Notes under the pieces: model-generated
Seen by the model: only the letters and a program-made list of their open reading frames with translations
Database searches by the model: none
Told to the model about the DNA's origin: nothing
Program-made: the position numbers and the translations under genes
Source of the DNA: Actinomyces sp. oral taxon 171 str. F0337
Lineage (GTDB): Bacteria; Actinomycetota; Actinomycetes; Actinomycetales; Actinomycetaceae
NCBI RefSeq assembly: GCF_005696555.1
Contig: NZ_CP040005.1
Span: 2,790,001-2,854,000 of the forward strand
Direction of reading: 5' to 3'
Length of the DNA: 64,000 bases
Part shown: positions 9,242-19,239 of the stretch, one piece after another
Position numbering within the stretch: the first letter of the stretch is position 1
How the letters are laid out: each line of letters begins with the position of its first letter

Positions 9242-10756
9242 TCACTGCGAGGTGACCTCGACCCGCTGGCGGGTGTTCCACCCCATCTTGCCGCTGGTAA
9301 CCATCCCCCAGACCCGCAGGGGACGCAGGATCAGTGCGGACCACAGCGTCGCCGCCGGGGACAGGATGAGACTGACGCATCTCTCGGAGCCAGTGGTGTC
9401 AGAGCGCCACACAGCGATGTACCGCGAGCCCTGCGCCAGCCCGATGGCAAGAGGCACCAGCAGAGCCGCGAGAGGAATCCCATCGCCAACGACGAGCGGA
9501 CGCCAGAGCACGAGGTAGACGAAGAGCGAGATCACCAGCCAGACCTGCATCCACCCGGTGACCTGCCGCCACCACCCCCATGAGAGAACCGGCAGGAAGC
9601 GGATGCGCCAGAGCCCGCGGATGAAGGAGCCGCGGAACCACCGCTCCTGCTGGCGGTAGTGGTGGCTCCAGCGGTCAGGCATCCACGCGAAGGCGAAGGC
9701 CGAGGGCTGCTGGACGGTTCTGCCGTGCAGCAGGGCGAAGAGGGTCAGCAAGGAGTCGTCGGAGAACTCCACGTGCCGCCCCAGGTAGCTCTCATTCATG
9801 TAGGTCTCGATGTTCTCAGCCAGGATGGAGCACCGGTAGGCGGCCAGACCACCCGAGTTGACCATGACCGACCCGAGCCGTGACATGAAGGAGCGGTCGA
9901 TGAGCTGCTGTCCGACGAAGATCACGTCGGTCACACGTGCCAGCAGGTTCTCCCGGTTGTTGATCGCCAGGATGACACCTGCGACTGACATCACCCGCGG
10001 ATCGCTGAAGGGCTGGACGATCTCATGAAGCGCCTCGGAGTCGAGCATGGAGTCGGAGTCGACGGTCACGAACAGGTCGGCGTCACGAATCTTCCTGAAA
10101 CCATGGATCTGAGCATGGCGCTTGCCCTCATTGGCGGTGCGCTGCCAGGTGGCGTAGATGCGGGCCACCGCCGCCTGGCGGATGAACCAGTCCCGCTGCG
10201 CCACATAGGCGCACTGGGTGGAGCCGTCGTCGACGACGTGAATCTCGGTCGGTGGAGAGCTCTGGTTCAGCAGGGCGGAGAGCATCCGCACCACGACGTC
10301 GGGATCCTCGTTGTAGAGCGGAACGAGCACGGCGACCCGGTACACCTCACCGCGGCCGATCACTCGTCCCTCGAAGCCGGCCAGCACGAGCTGCACGGCC
10401 ACTACCACGAAGAGGACATCGAAGGCCCATACGATCCACGTATCCAGGACGTGGTGCCGACTGACCAGGACGCGCCAGCACAACCACCCCACCACGCCGA
10501 GGACCACCAGGATGGCGGGCAGGGGCCCACTGGTTCGCATCAGCGCCCGGGGCAGCCCGGTGACCTCGGCTGATCGCTGAGCCTCATCCGTCGTCGTCAG
10601 CGGGGTGCGCACAGTGGCCACGGCGCCGCGATCCTTGCCGCGGGCCCGGACCGCCCTGAGCCGCATCCCGCGCTTGAACAGGAGCTTGACCGCGAAGCAG
10701 GCCAGCAGGATGAGAAGGCAGACGAGCATGACGACGAATCCGAATGACCAGTGCAT
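9242..10756 (-). CDS. Processive GT2 family glycosyltransferase (hyaluronan/PNAG synthase type)
   Basis: Membrane polysaccharide synthase, 504 residues. Two N-terminal transmembrane regions (about 5-27 and 80-127) precede the cytoplasmic GT-A domain. The four processive GT2 motifs occur in order: VDDGS (175-179), DSDS as the DxD site (233-236), SDDS as the catalytic-base region (332-335) and QQERW as QxxRW (369-373). C-terminal transmembrane helices follow. Such enzymes polymerise a UDP-hexose or UDP-HexNAc and pass the chain through the membrane. The neighbouring deacetylase, 53 bases upstream in the same direction, argues for an N-acetylated product such as a poly-GlcNAc-like exopolysaccharide. 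That product is inference. Confidence 0.9.
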   Translation of the reverse strand: MHWSFGFVVMLVCLLILLACFAVKLLFKRGMRLRAVRARGKDRGAVATVRTPLTTTDEAQRSAEVTGLPRALMRTSGPLPAILVVLGVVGWLCWRVLVSRHHVLDTWIVWAFDVLFVVVAVQLVLAGFEGRVIGRGEVYRVAVLVPLYNEDPDVVVRMLSALLNQSSPPTEIHVVDDGSTQCAYVAQRDWFIRQAAVARIYATWQRTANEGKRHAQIHGFRKIRDADLFVTVDSDSMLDSEALHEIVQPFSDPRVMSVAGVILAINNRENLLARVTDVIFVGQQLIDRSFMSRLGSVMVNSGGLAAYRCSILAENIETYMNESYLGRHVEFSDDSLLTLFALLHGRTVQQPSAFAFAWMPDRWSHHYRQQERWFRGSFIRGLWRIRFLPVLSWGWWRQVTGWMQVWLVISLFVYLVLWRPLVVGDGIPLAALLVPLAIGLAQGSRYIAVWRSDTTGSERCVSLILSPAATLWSALILRPLRVWGMVTSGKMGWNTRQRVEVTSQ

Positions 10757-10809
10757 GCGTCAGCCTTTCCGTGTCGAAGAGCCGGCTCGGGGCGGAGTAC
10801 TGCGCCGTG

Positions 10810-12081
10810 TCACTCCGGGGCCGGTACTGGTGACTGGCTGCGCATGACCTCCGGAACCGTCTTGACGGGCAGGCCGGAGTCCGCGACCTGCTTCATGAAG
10901 CGCTCGAAGGTGTCCACCTTCACCGACTCGGGGGCACCGTCGGGCTCCTCATCGACGCGATGGAAGACCATGTGGGTCCAGCACCGGTACTCCTGGCAGC
11001 GGGCCAGGGCCCGCTCGACCTGGGACTCGGTGGTGTAGGAGCCGCAGTAGAAGACGCGGAGCCGGAACGGATCCCCCGGCGCGAGCGTCTCCGGGGCGTT
11101 CTCGATGGTGCGCAGCGAGGAGAAGTAGCTCTGGGAGGTGCGCAGCACGAGGTCGTTGTACCGCCCCATGGGCAGGGCGAAGTGGGCGGCGCCCTCGGGG
11201 TAACCGTGCTCGAGGAGGAAGGACCTGATCGTCTCGAACTCCTGGCGCACCCCCGCCTCGTCGAGCGTGGTGAGGTCGGTGGAGGCATGGGCGGCGATGT
11301 CCCAGCCGTGGACCTCTCGCATCTCAGCGAGCTGGTCGGTGCTCATGCGCCCCGGCAGTCCGACCTTGTCGGCGATGACGTAGGAGGTTGCCGCGCGGAT
11401 GCCGCAGTCCTGCATGATCTCCCGGGCCGTCTTGTAGTCGCTGTCGTAGCCGTCGTCGAAGGAGATGGAGACGATGCCGCTGTCCGCCGAGGGCAGGGTG
11501 GCCAGGTAGCCGAGCCACAGGCGGCTCGGTGCCGAGTCGGAGGCGGGGACCGTCTTCAGGCGCACCCGCGTCACCCGGTCCAGCCTGGGATGGCCGACGA
11601 CGGCGCGCTCGGCGGCGCGGTTGACGGTCACCCGGCACCAGCTCCCGGTGCGCAGCGTGCGCATGTCGGGTGCGACGTCCAGGCGCAGGCAGTCCTCCCC
11701 TTCCCCGCCGAGCTCGAGCTGGATGCTGTCGATCTGCCGGTAGTCCTCGGCGCGCAGCCACATGTCCCACTGGCAGTCGGTCATGTCGACGCCCGAGAGT
11801 GCCAGGTCGGCACTGGTGGGGCGGGCGGGGTCGCCGGTGGTGGTGATCTCCAGCGACTGGGTCCCGTGGGAGTGGGTGGAGGTGTCGGGCCGTATGGAGC
11901 CGTCCCTGGAGGAGAGGGTCCAAGCGCGCGGATCCTGCATGTCCGACAGCACCTGCGACGGCGCCGCGGGAGGGCCGGCGACCGGGGCCGGGGAGGCGTG
12001 AGCCGTCGACTGCAGCTCAGGTAGAAGAGTGCTCGAGGCGGCCAGGGCGAGACCACCCATCAGGAAGTTGCGGCGCCTCAT
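10810..12081 (-). CDS. Secreted polysaccharide deacetylase with Tat-like signal
   Basis: A 423-residue exported NodB-type carbohydrate esterase. The N-terminus MRRRNFLMGGLALAASS has a twin-arginine motif and hydrophobic core, with an Ala-x-Ala-like cleavage zone near residue 29. Residues 45-200 form a beta-rich accessory region. The catalytic domain starts ISFDDGYDSD (206-215), with the metal-binding Asp pair, and a His at 265 in AAHAS. The family's usual second His is not obvious. It lies upstream of the GT2 synthase and probably shares its transcript, by analogy with PgaB/IcaB and PgaC/IcaA. No strong ribosome site precedes the ATG, so the start is chosen from the Tat motif. Confidence 0.85.
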   Translation of the reverse strand: MRRRNFLMGGLALAASSTLLPELQSTAHASPAPVAGPPAAPSQVLSDMQDPRAWTLSSRDGSIRPDTSTHSHGTQSLEITTTGDPARPTSADLALSGVDMTDCQWDMWLRAEDYRQIDSIQLELGGEGEDCLRLDVAPDMRTLRTGSWCRVTVNRAAERAVVGHPRLDRVTRVRLKTVPASDSAPSRLWLGYLATLPSADSGIVSISFDDGYDSDYKTAREIMQDCGIRAATSYVIADKVGLPGRMSTDQLAEMREVHGWDIAAHASTDLTTLDEAGVRQEFETIRSFLLEHGYPEGAAHFALPMGRYNDLVLRTSQSYFSSLRTIENAPETLAPGDPFRLRVFYCGSYTTESQVERALARCQEYRCWTHMVFHRVDEEPDGAPESVKVDTFERFMKQVADSGLPVKTVPEVMRSQSPVPAPE

Positions 12082-12512
12082 CCGGTCATGCTGCGGCAAG
12101 GTACTTCTCCAGTTAACAGTCCACTCGGTTGGTTTCCTCTTCAGGATACGCACGAGATCGCTGCCACCGCAGACAAAAGTCGCGGACACCCATCCTCAAC
12201 GGCCTGCTACATCGTGCTAGCAGCCCGCCAGGACCCCGCAATTCCGCGCAGCGCCGCCAACCAGCACTGACCGAGCGTGAGAGATGTCACGATCGCCCTC
12301 GTAGCGGCCACTTGGACCGTACACGGCCGGGTCGTATTAGCCAGAGTTCATCCAAACCGCACAAGACTCAGACCCTCGCGGAGCACACCAACACCCCACC
12401 CAGACCCCATGGAGCAAGCACCTAGGGCAGCGAGCTGAGACCAGTCAGGCTCCGCAGCCCCTCCGTCAACATCGTCACCGGCGCGAACACCACCCGACCC
12501 CACCCACAGGAG
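12082..12512. other. Intergenic region without a recognisable gene
   Basis: About 430 bases between the deacetylase start and the end of the CGNR gene. Short frames here have no ribosome site and no recognisable protein. The part next to 12081 must hold the promoter of the polysaccharide operon. I see no strong hairpin or repeat. Confidence 0.6.
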
Positions 12513-13109
12513 TCACCTTGCAGACCGGGCATGCCTAGCCACTCGGACACGATTCCCACAAGCCGGCGAGCACCACTCGCGCCGAGGATGGGTCTTCTCG
12601 AAAAACAGAATGCACCCCGGAGCCTGGCAAGCACGTAATCGAGAGCATCGTTCCGGACGTGCATACTCTGCCGCAGCAGAGGCGACCTCACCCAGCGCAA
12701 TCGCAAGCGGGTCGGCGACATGCCATCGACGACGAGCGACGAGGCTGTCAGCCTGCTGCAGCTCTATGTAGTGAGCAGCCCCGACCGCCGCATCGTTCAT
12801 GCGCACGAGATCCTGCTGAGCCGGATTGGCGCCACCAGCGAGCGCTGTCAGGTAACCACGGATCGCTTCCCTTAGGTCCAGCCAATCCCCCAAATCCCGA
12901 ACGTCACTGGAGACGCCAGCAAGAACTGGGCGCAGGTCGGCACTGAACTGCTCCCGATGACGAGCCAGCCAAGCATCCAGCTCCGACGGCGTGGTGAGGG
13001 TGTCCACAACACGCCCGCGCAACCCCCCATCCACGAAGGTTGTGTTCACCAGCTCGATCGGTAAGGGTTCGCCATCCAACGGAGGAACCAGGGGTGCATC
13101 TCGGACCAT
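12513..13109 (-). CDS. CGNR zinc-finger transcriptional regulator (ABATE domain)
   Basis: A 198-residue protein with the two-domain layout of the DUF1470/CGNR family. An N-terminal ABATE-like region opens with ELVNTTFVDG. The C-terminal treble-clef zinc finger has CQAPGC, then WCSPACGNR, ending with the eponymous Cys-Gly-Asn-Arg. These proteins are thought to be stress-linked transcription factors. It is divergent from an MFS transporter, with inverted repeats in the shared region, so control of that transporter is likely. The ATG at 13109 has no clear Shine-Dalgarno site. A short untranslated leader is possible. Confidence 0.88.
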   Translation of the reverse strand: MVRDAPLVPPLDGEPLPIELVNTTFVDGGLRGRVVDTLTTPSELDAWLARHREQFSADLRPVLAGVSSDVRDLGDWLDLREAIRGYLTALAGGANPAQQDLVRMNDAAVGAAHYIELQQADSLVARRRWHVADPLAIALGEVASAAAEYARPERCSRLRACQAPGCILFFEKTHPRREWCSPACGNRVRVARHARSAR

Positions 13110-13112
13110 GGA

Positions 13113-13191
13113 CTAACGGTAACAGGTCTTGACAACCATTAGAAATGGTGCTTCCATCCTACTAATGCTTGAGGTTCACCAAAACCGTTAG
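13113..13191. promoter_or_regulatory. Divergent control region with two nested inverted repeats
   Basis: An outer inverted repeat CTAACGGT (13113-13120) / ACCGTTAG (13184-13191) flanks an inner perfect palindrome ACCATT-AGA-AATGGT (13135-13149). TTGACA at 13129-13134 touches the inner palindrome and can serve as a -35 for the rightward MFS gene, but no good -10 follows at 16-18 bases. The inner site is the better operator candidate for the CGNR protein. Confidence 0.45.
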
Positions 13192-13200
13192 GAGTGTGGG

Positions 13201-14430
13201 ATGACCACCACCTTGCAACACTGGCAGGGTCGAATCACGGCCGTAGCCTTCACCTCCCTGACCGGAGCGTTCGGATTGAATCTGGCGATCGGACAGTTCA
13301 TTGCGCCGCTCATGGACAGCCTTGCCTGGTCCTTAGCGGCAACGAGCACTGTGGTTGCAGTGAACACGCTGGCTTGGGGACTGTTTCAGCCACTTGCCGG
13401 TCGACTGATTGACCGGATCGGCCCTCGTCAGGTGATGGCGGGGAGTGCATCGCTGATGGGACTGTCCTACGTCACGCTTGCGACCGTGACCGAGTACTGG
13501 CAGTTCTTAATCCTATTCGGGGTTGTAGTTGCTGCAGGATTCGCCGGGTGCAGTTCAATGCCTTCCTCAGTCCTGGTAGCTCGATGGCACACCAAGAGCC
13601 GTCCTCGAGCGCTCGCTGTGAGTTCGATGGGTATCAATGCCGGCCAGCTGCTACTTCTCCCACTAGCCGGAGTACTTGTCACCATGCTCGGTTGGCGGGC
13701 CGCGTTCCTTGCTCTTGGGGCGATCATGCTCGCCCTTGTTGTGCCGGTGCTGTGGTTCGGGGCGCGCAACAGCCCCAGCGACGTCGGTATCCGATCCGAC
13801 GGCACGCTCGAGCCGGCAGGAGCGCCCACCACATTGCGCGACGCACTGAGTGACCGTCAGTTCTGGACGATCAGCCTCAGTTTCGCCGGCTGCGGGTACT
13901 CGCTCTACCTGTTCACCACGCACATGCCGAAGCTTGCCCTGGAGCTCAGCGGCAGCCCCAGTACGGGCGGATGGCTCATGGCACTGGTCGCCCTGTGCAG
14001 TGCGGCCTCTATGTGGTTGACCGGACAGTGGGCGGCCAAGCGATGGGGCAAGCGAGTTACGCTCATCGTGCTTCACACCGCCAGGGCAGTGTCTTTCACG
14101 GTTCTCGCACTTGCACCAAGCCTCCCCGCCTTCATCCTCGGCGTGGTGATGTTCGGCCTCTCATCCTTCCCGGTGATTCCTTTGACCACCGGACTGGTGG
14201 CCGACCGCTTCGGCGGCACAGCGATGGGAGGGATCTTGGGATCATCCTGGCTCATCCACCAGATATTCGCCGCCCTAGGCGTCTTGCTGGGCGGGCTTCT
14301 GCGTGACGCCACCGGCAGCTACAGCGCATCCTTCGCCAGCGGAGCCGCTGTGCTCATTGCATCCACTGTGCTCACCTGGCTTATTTCGGAGGGACGATTC
14401 CAACTCCGCCCGAGCCCGACTGCCGCGTAG
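13201..14430 (+). CDS. MFS transporter (MCT/oxalate-formate antiporter-like)
   Basis: A 409-residue, 12-helix major facilitator. The first half has the signature WGLFQPLAGRLIDRIGPRQV between helices 2 and 3, and the central loop is short. The pattern resembles the monocarboxylate/oxalate-formate antiporter group more than drug exporters. It is divergent from the CGNR regulator. GC content is slightly below its neighbours, so the regulator/transporter pair may itself be acquired. The start ATG at 13201 has TTAGGAG upstream. The substrate is not identifiable. Confidence 0.88.
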   Translation: MTTTLQHWQGRITAVAFTSLTGAFGLNLAIGQFIAPLMDSLAWSLAATSTVVAVNTLAWGLFQPLAGRLIDRIGPRQVMAGSASLMGLSYVTLATVTEYWQFLILFGVVVAAGFAGCSSMPSSVLVARWHTKSRPRALAVSSMGINAGQLLLLPLAGVLVTMLGWRAAFLALGAIMLALVVPVLWFGARNSPSDVGIRSDGTLEPAGAPTTLRDALSDRQFWTISLSFAGCGYSLYLFTTHMPKLALELSGSPSTGGWLMALVALCSAASMWLTGQWAAKRWGKRVTLIVLHTARAVSFTVLALAPSLPAFILGVVMFGLSSFPVIPLTTGLVADRFGGTAMGGILGSSWLIHQIFAALGVLLGGLLRDATGSYSASFASGAAVLIASTVLTWLISEGRFQLRPSPTAA

Positions 14431-14527
14431 CGAGACTCGTCCGACACCTCGACAGAAACACCCGAGCACAGGGCTTCAGATCTACGGAAGCCGACTCGGC
14501 ACCCAGAAGTCACACAAGGCGCGAAAA

Positions 14528-14579
14528 GGTCTGCCCCGCCAGTCTCCTGGCGGGGCAGACCCCTGAGGTGGTGGAGCTA
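14528..14579 (-). repeat. Displaced tRNA-Ala 3' end and terminator (island boundary, copy A)
   Basis: A 15-bp perfect hairpin GGTCTGCCCCGCCAG/CTGGCGGGGCAGACC (14528-14561) is followed by GAGGTGGTGGAGCTA, which is the complement of the tRNA-Ala 3' end including its encoded CCA. The same arrangement is found at 16590 and, next to the intact tRNA, at 30085. This copy differs at several bases. It probably marks the outer left end of a tandem pair of islands inserted at the tRNA. Nothing else recognisable lies between 14431 and 14765. Confidence 0.7.
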
Positions 14580-14765
14580 ACGGGAGGGTAAACCACTTGA
14601 AAACGGGCGGTGACATCGCCGATCAACAAATCCTCCTCGACGACGAGCTGGGTGGCATTGAGGCGGTGGCGCAACGTAAGAACCGCATTGGGGTAAGACA
14701 TGGAACTCTACTGGGCTACGCGAAGAAGGGCTGGCTCACGCCAGCCCCGGGTGACGTATTGACAG

Positions 14766-15515
14766 TCAGGCTGCTGACCCTTGGGTACTCACCCATCTGG
14801 CAACGTCAGGTCCTAGAAGCTCTGCACCGCGCGGCGCGAGCAGCACCCCCTGAGCGAGCTCTGGCAGACCTGGGGCTGTGACAACGACAGGCCGCACATC
14901 CCCCTTGGCCTGCAGTAACTGTCGGGTCAGGTCAGGCAAATGTACCCGTTCAGGGCCGGCGATCTGTCGGTCACGGACGGAGCCGCTGGACGCTTCGACC
15001 AAAACCCGGGCAACTTCGTCGACGGCGACAGGCTGGACAAGCCAGTCCTCGACGCGCACCTGATCGTCAGATTGGGTGACCGCGCCCGGGTTGAGGGCAA
15101 ACTCCATCCACTGCGTCGAGCGCACCACCACGTGCTCGAGTGCGCAATCGGCCAGTACCTGCTCCTGGGCGCGCTTGGCGAGGTAGTAGTCGAATTCGTC
15201 GAAGGCGGGGTCGTCGATGTTGCAGATCGACAAGTGCACTAGTCGGTCAACGCCGGCGTGCTGGCAGGCCCGAACAACGCGAGCCGTGGCGTCGCGGAAA
15301 GTAGCGACGAGGTCGGCGTTGGCGCTGACCGGGAAGGGGTTGGAGGTATCGATGGCTACGTCGGCACCGTCTAGGGCGCTGGTAAGGCCTTCACCGGTGT
15401 GCAGATCTATACCGGTGGCACGAGACAGAGTAATGACGTCATATCCAGCCTGGCGAGCGGTCCGGGTGGTGGCGCGGCCAGCGGTACCGGTGGCGCCGAT
15501 GATGGCGATCTTCAC
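14766..15515 (-). CDS. NmrA-like NAD(P)-binding protein (atypical SDR)
   Basis: A 249-residue Rossmann-fold protein with the nucleotide motif IGATGTAGR near the N-terminus, as in NmrA and atypical short-chain dehydrogenases. The classical SDR YxxxK is present only as YYLAK, in the segment FDYYLAKRAQE. Such proteins act as redox or NAD(P)-state sensors or small reductases. It starts with GTG overlapping the stop of the Rrf2-family gene (GTGA), so the two are translationally coupled. The pairing of an NmrA-type protein with an RsrR-like Rrf2 regulator is known from Streptomyces venezuelae and supports a redox-sensing role. Confidence 0.88.
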   Translation of the reverse strand: MKIAIIGATGTAGRATTRTARQAGYDVITLSRATGIDLHTGEGLTSALDGADVAIDTSNPFPVSANADLVATFRDATARVVRACQHAGVDRLVHLSICNIDDPAFDEFDYYLAKRAQEQVLADCALEHVVVRSTQWMEFALNPGAVTQSDDQVRVEDWLVQPVAVDEVARVLVEASSGSVRDRQIAGPERVHLPDLTRQLLQAKGDVRPVVVTAPGLPELAQGVLLAPRGAELLGPDVARWVSTQGSAA

Positions 15516-16009
15516 AAGGGGTCCTTAACGGGGTCGGGATCCAGACCGGTGGCCTGGAGCATGCGGGTTCGGGTGGCGTTGTCGAGGCCGGCTGCTAGGT
15601 CGGCGATAGAGGTGCCAGCCAACGAGGCACGCCAAGCATCCTCGGCACGGGACATAGCTCGGTTGATCGAGCACAGACCTGACGCGAGGATCTGCGATTT
15701 CTGGTCGATGAATGCACCCTGGCATCGGATCTCGTTGCACTGGAACAAAGGTGCCGCGCTACCTAATGCAGAAACCACGTCATCCAGGCTCACCCTTGCG
15801 GCTGGCTGGGACAAGCGGAACCCGCCCGAGGCACCGGCCACTGAGGCAACGATGCCCGCCGCCGCAAGCTTCTGCAGGTGCTTGTTCAGATAGGTCGGCG
15901 ACAGATCGAACACTCCCGCCAAGCCCGCACTCGAAACAACCCGACCTCCAGCCACATCCAGCACGACCAGCGCGTGCGCAGCCCACTCCACTCCCTTCGG
16001 CAATTGCAT
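15512..16009 (-). CDS. Rrf2-family [2Fe-2S] redox regulator, RsrR-like
   Basis: A 165-residue Rrf2 winged-helix regulator with recognition helix around SPTYLNKHLQKLAAAG. Cys91, Cys96 and Cys113 fall in CNEIRCQGAF and GLCSIN. Glu8 and His12 are also present. Streptomyces RsrR ligates its [2Fe-2S] cluster with Glu8, His12, Cys90 and Cys110, so this protein keeps an equivalent set rather than the three-Cys IscR pattern. It probably represses itself and the overlapping NmrA-like gene until the cluster changes redox state. Palindromes lie just upstream of the ATG. It sits inside the first island. Confidence 0.88.
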   Translation of the reverse strand: MQLPKGVEWAAHALVVLDVAGGRVVSSAGLAGVFDLSPTYLNKHLQKLAAAGIVASVAGASGGFRLSQPAARVSLDDVVSALGSAAPLFQCNEIRCQGAFIDQKSQILASGLCSINRAMSRAEDAWRASLAGTSIADLAAGLDNATRTRMLQATGLDPDPVKDPL

Positions 16010-16013
16010 ATCA

Positions 16014-16045
16014 GGATACTAACTATCCATATACTAGATGTCTAG
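16014..16045 (-). promoter_or_regulatory. Candidate Rrf2 operator palindromes
   Basis: GGATACTAACTATCC (16014-16028) is a perfect inverted repeat with 5-base arms and spacer, 5 bases upstream of the regulator's start codon. CTAGA-TG-TCTAG (16034-16045) is a second one. The region is AT-rich against a GC-rich background. Both fit autoregulation by the Rrf2 protein. This is inference from position and symmetry. Confidence 0.5.
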
Positions 16046-16177
16046 ATTTGGCCACCTTGATCGGGTGCGCCGTACGCGGGCTGATCGTCGATCACGCACT
16101 CAATCCGCCCAGCTGGCAAGACAGCCCCTGGTATAGGTGAACCCTCACTCGAACACGGAGGCGATCCGCGTCGCACA

Positions 16178-16516
16178 CCGCGGCCGGGGCCGGCCCCGCA
16201 GCGCCCGAGGCGGGTGCTGATTGACAAGGCCTACTCCTCGCAGGCCGACCGGGCCTGACTGCGCGCCCACCGCATCCGCACCACGATCCCGGTCACGGCC
16301 GACCAGGTGGCCCACCGTCGAGCCAGAGGCTCACGCGGTGGACGCCCGCCGGCCTTCGACTCCGTGACGCACAAGAACTGCAGCACCGTGGAACGCGGCT
16401 TCAGTCACCTCAAGCACCACCGAGCCCTGGCCATCCGCTACGACAAGCTCGCCGTGCGCTACCAGGCCACCATCCACATCGCCAGGATCGACCACTGGCT
16501 CAAAGGACATACATAA
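16178..16516 (+). pseudogene. IS5-family transposase, C-terminal remnant
   Basis: Frame 16214-16516 encodes VLIDKAYSSQ, carrying the second DDE Asp. An in-frame TGA at 16256-16258 follows, then a long segment with SRGGRPPAFD, TVERGFSHLKHHR (catalytic Glu) and a final helical part ending HWLKGHT. This is the C-terminal half of an IS5-type (IS427 group-like) DDE transposase. The N-terminal half with the first Asp is missing, so it is inactive. No inverted repeats could be assigned. It lies near the right end of the first island. Confidence 0.8.
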
Positions 16517-16589
16517 CAGGCCCTAAAGCACCACGTTCACGCCGATAACCCGCCGATAACCTGCGCAAGGCAACCGGCACGTTGAAAGA

Positions 16590-16647
16590 GGTCTGCCCCG
16601 CCAGTTTTCTGGCGGGGCAGACCTTCGAGGTGGTGGAGCTAGGGGGA
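16590..16647 (-). repeat. Attachment-site repeat at the island junction (copy B)
   Basis: A perfect 15-bp hairpin with a TTTT loop (16590-16623) is followed by the tRNA-Ala 3' end complement. Bases 16609-16647 are identical over 39 bp to 30085-30123 beside the intact tRNA-Ala gene, in the same orientation. This is the expected structure of an att direct repeat of an element integrated into the 3' end of that tRNA. The native terminator's far arm is retained here and altered at the tRNA-proximal copy, as expected for displacement by insertion. Confidence 0.8.
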
Positions 16648-16741
16648 GGCTTGTCGAAACTTGCCCCACCGCTGATTCAGATGGTGCGAGCGCACCGGTC
16701 GATCCGTGCGAGACCGCACACGTCACTGGACTGACCCAAGG

Positions 16742-16846
16742 CTCTGCGCCGCGATCGTCGACCGCCTCACCCACAACGCCACCATCATCGAAACCGGCAC
16801 CAACTCCTACCGCCTCGCCCACACTCGGGCCCGACAGGCCGGGTGA
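16742..16846 (+). pseudogene. IstB-like (IS21) ATPase, C-terminal fragment
   Basis: The frame reads LCAAIVDRLTHNATIIETG then NSYRL, the typical end of IS21 helper ATPase IstB (VDRL, a polar His/Asn segment, and a final SYRL motif). Only about 34 residues remain and the P-loop part is gone. It lies just inside the second island. It is a trace of an IS21-like element, not a functional gene. Confidence 0.7.
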
Positions 16847-16865
16847 CACCCTGCGAATAGGCAGT

Positions 16866-16906
16866 CGCCTACCGCCGGACCCAACTGGTGGATCCGGCGG
16901 TAGGCG
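16866..16906 (-). terminator. Hairpin terminator downstream of arsA
   Basis: CGCCTACCGCCGGA (16866-16879) pairs perfectly with TCCGGCGGTAGGCG (16893-16906) across a 13-base loop. It begins 13 bases after the arsA stop. There is no T-tract, as is common in high-GC actinobacteria. Confidence 0.7.
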
Positions 16907-16918
16907 TCATTCATGGGG

Positions 16919-18679
<1,761 letters not shown>

Positions 18680-18704
18680 AGTCTCCTGAAAGTTCGAGTC
18701 GGGG

Positions 18705-19127
18705 TCAGCAACAGCCGGACACGGTGCTGGTAGTGGCGGGCTGCCCACAGCAGCCAGTGGACGCGGCGGGGGCTTCCTGCTGCGGGCCGCAGCATCCGCC
18801 CTGGGGCTGGGCGTCCTTCGTCGGGTTCAGGCCGACGTAGCGCTCCAGCTCGTCGCGGCGCGGGTGGCGGCCGGCCAGCACGGTGACGTCGTCGACCAGC
18901 GTCAGGGGCAGCCCCTCGGAGCCGGCGGCCTGCAGGAACTTGACGACCACGGGGTGCTCCGCGAACTGCGCCGGCTCGCTGGCCAGGTTGGCGCGGTGGA
19001 CGTCCACCCCCTGCGCCTTGAGGGCGTTGACCGCGGCGGTGAAGTCGACCAGCTCCTGGTCGAGGTCGGGGCCGCAGACCCCGGTGTTGCAACACAGTGC
19101 AGGTTCGAAGACACGGATGACGGGCAT
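18705..19127 (-). CDS. arsD: ArsD arsenic metallochaperone
   Basis: A 140-residue As(III)/Sb(III) chaperone that hands metalloid to ArsA. The delivery cysteines Cys12, Cys13 and Cys18 are present in ALCCNTGVCG. C-terminal vicinal pairs occur at 112-113, 126-127 and 139-140. The ATG at 19127 has GGAGG 7 bases upstream. arsA starts 25 bases after its stop. It is divergent from arsR across a 112-base control region. Confidence 0.95.
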   Translation of the reverse strand: MPVIRVFEPALCCNTGVCGPDLDQELVDFTAAVNALKAQGVDVHRANLASEPAQFAEHPVVVKFLQAAGSEGLPLTLVDDVTVLAGRHPRRDELERYVGLNPTKDAQPQGGCCGPQQEAPAASTGCCGQPATTSTVSGCC

Positions 19128-19188
19128 GGGAAACCTCCGGCTCGGGTGGAGGACGACCATCACGGATTGATGACCGTCGATATGAGTG

Positions 19189-19219
19189 AGTGTGGCACAC
19201 GTATCGACAGATGTCAATA
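19189..19219 (-). promoter_or_regulatory. arsDA promoter overlapped by candidate ArsR operator
   Basis: On the minus strand TTGACA (19217-19212), 17 bases, then CACACT (19194-19189) form a promoter for arsD. TATCGACA-GA-TGTCAATA (19202-19219) is a near-perfect inverted repeat (one mismatch) covering the -35. It is a plausible ArsR site controlling both directions. Confidence 0.6.
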
Positions 19220-19239
19220 TGAGCGGGTAGCATGTCTGC

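Noticed and set aside
14510..14701. Minus-strand 63-residue frame across the displaced tRNA terminator
   Set aside because: It reads through the terminator hairpin and tRNA tail, and no family is recognised. A transposase fragment cannot be excluded.
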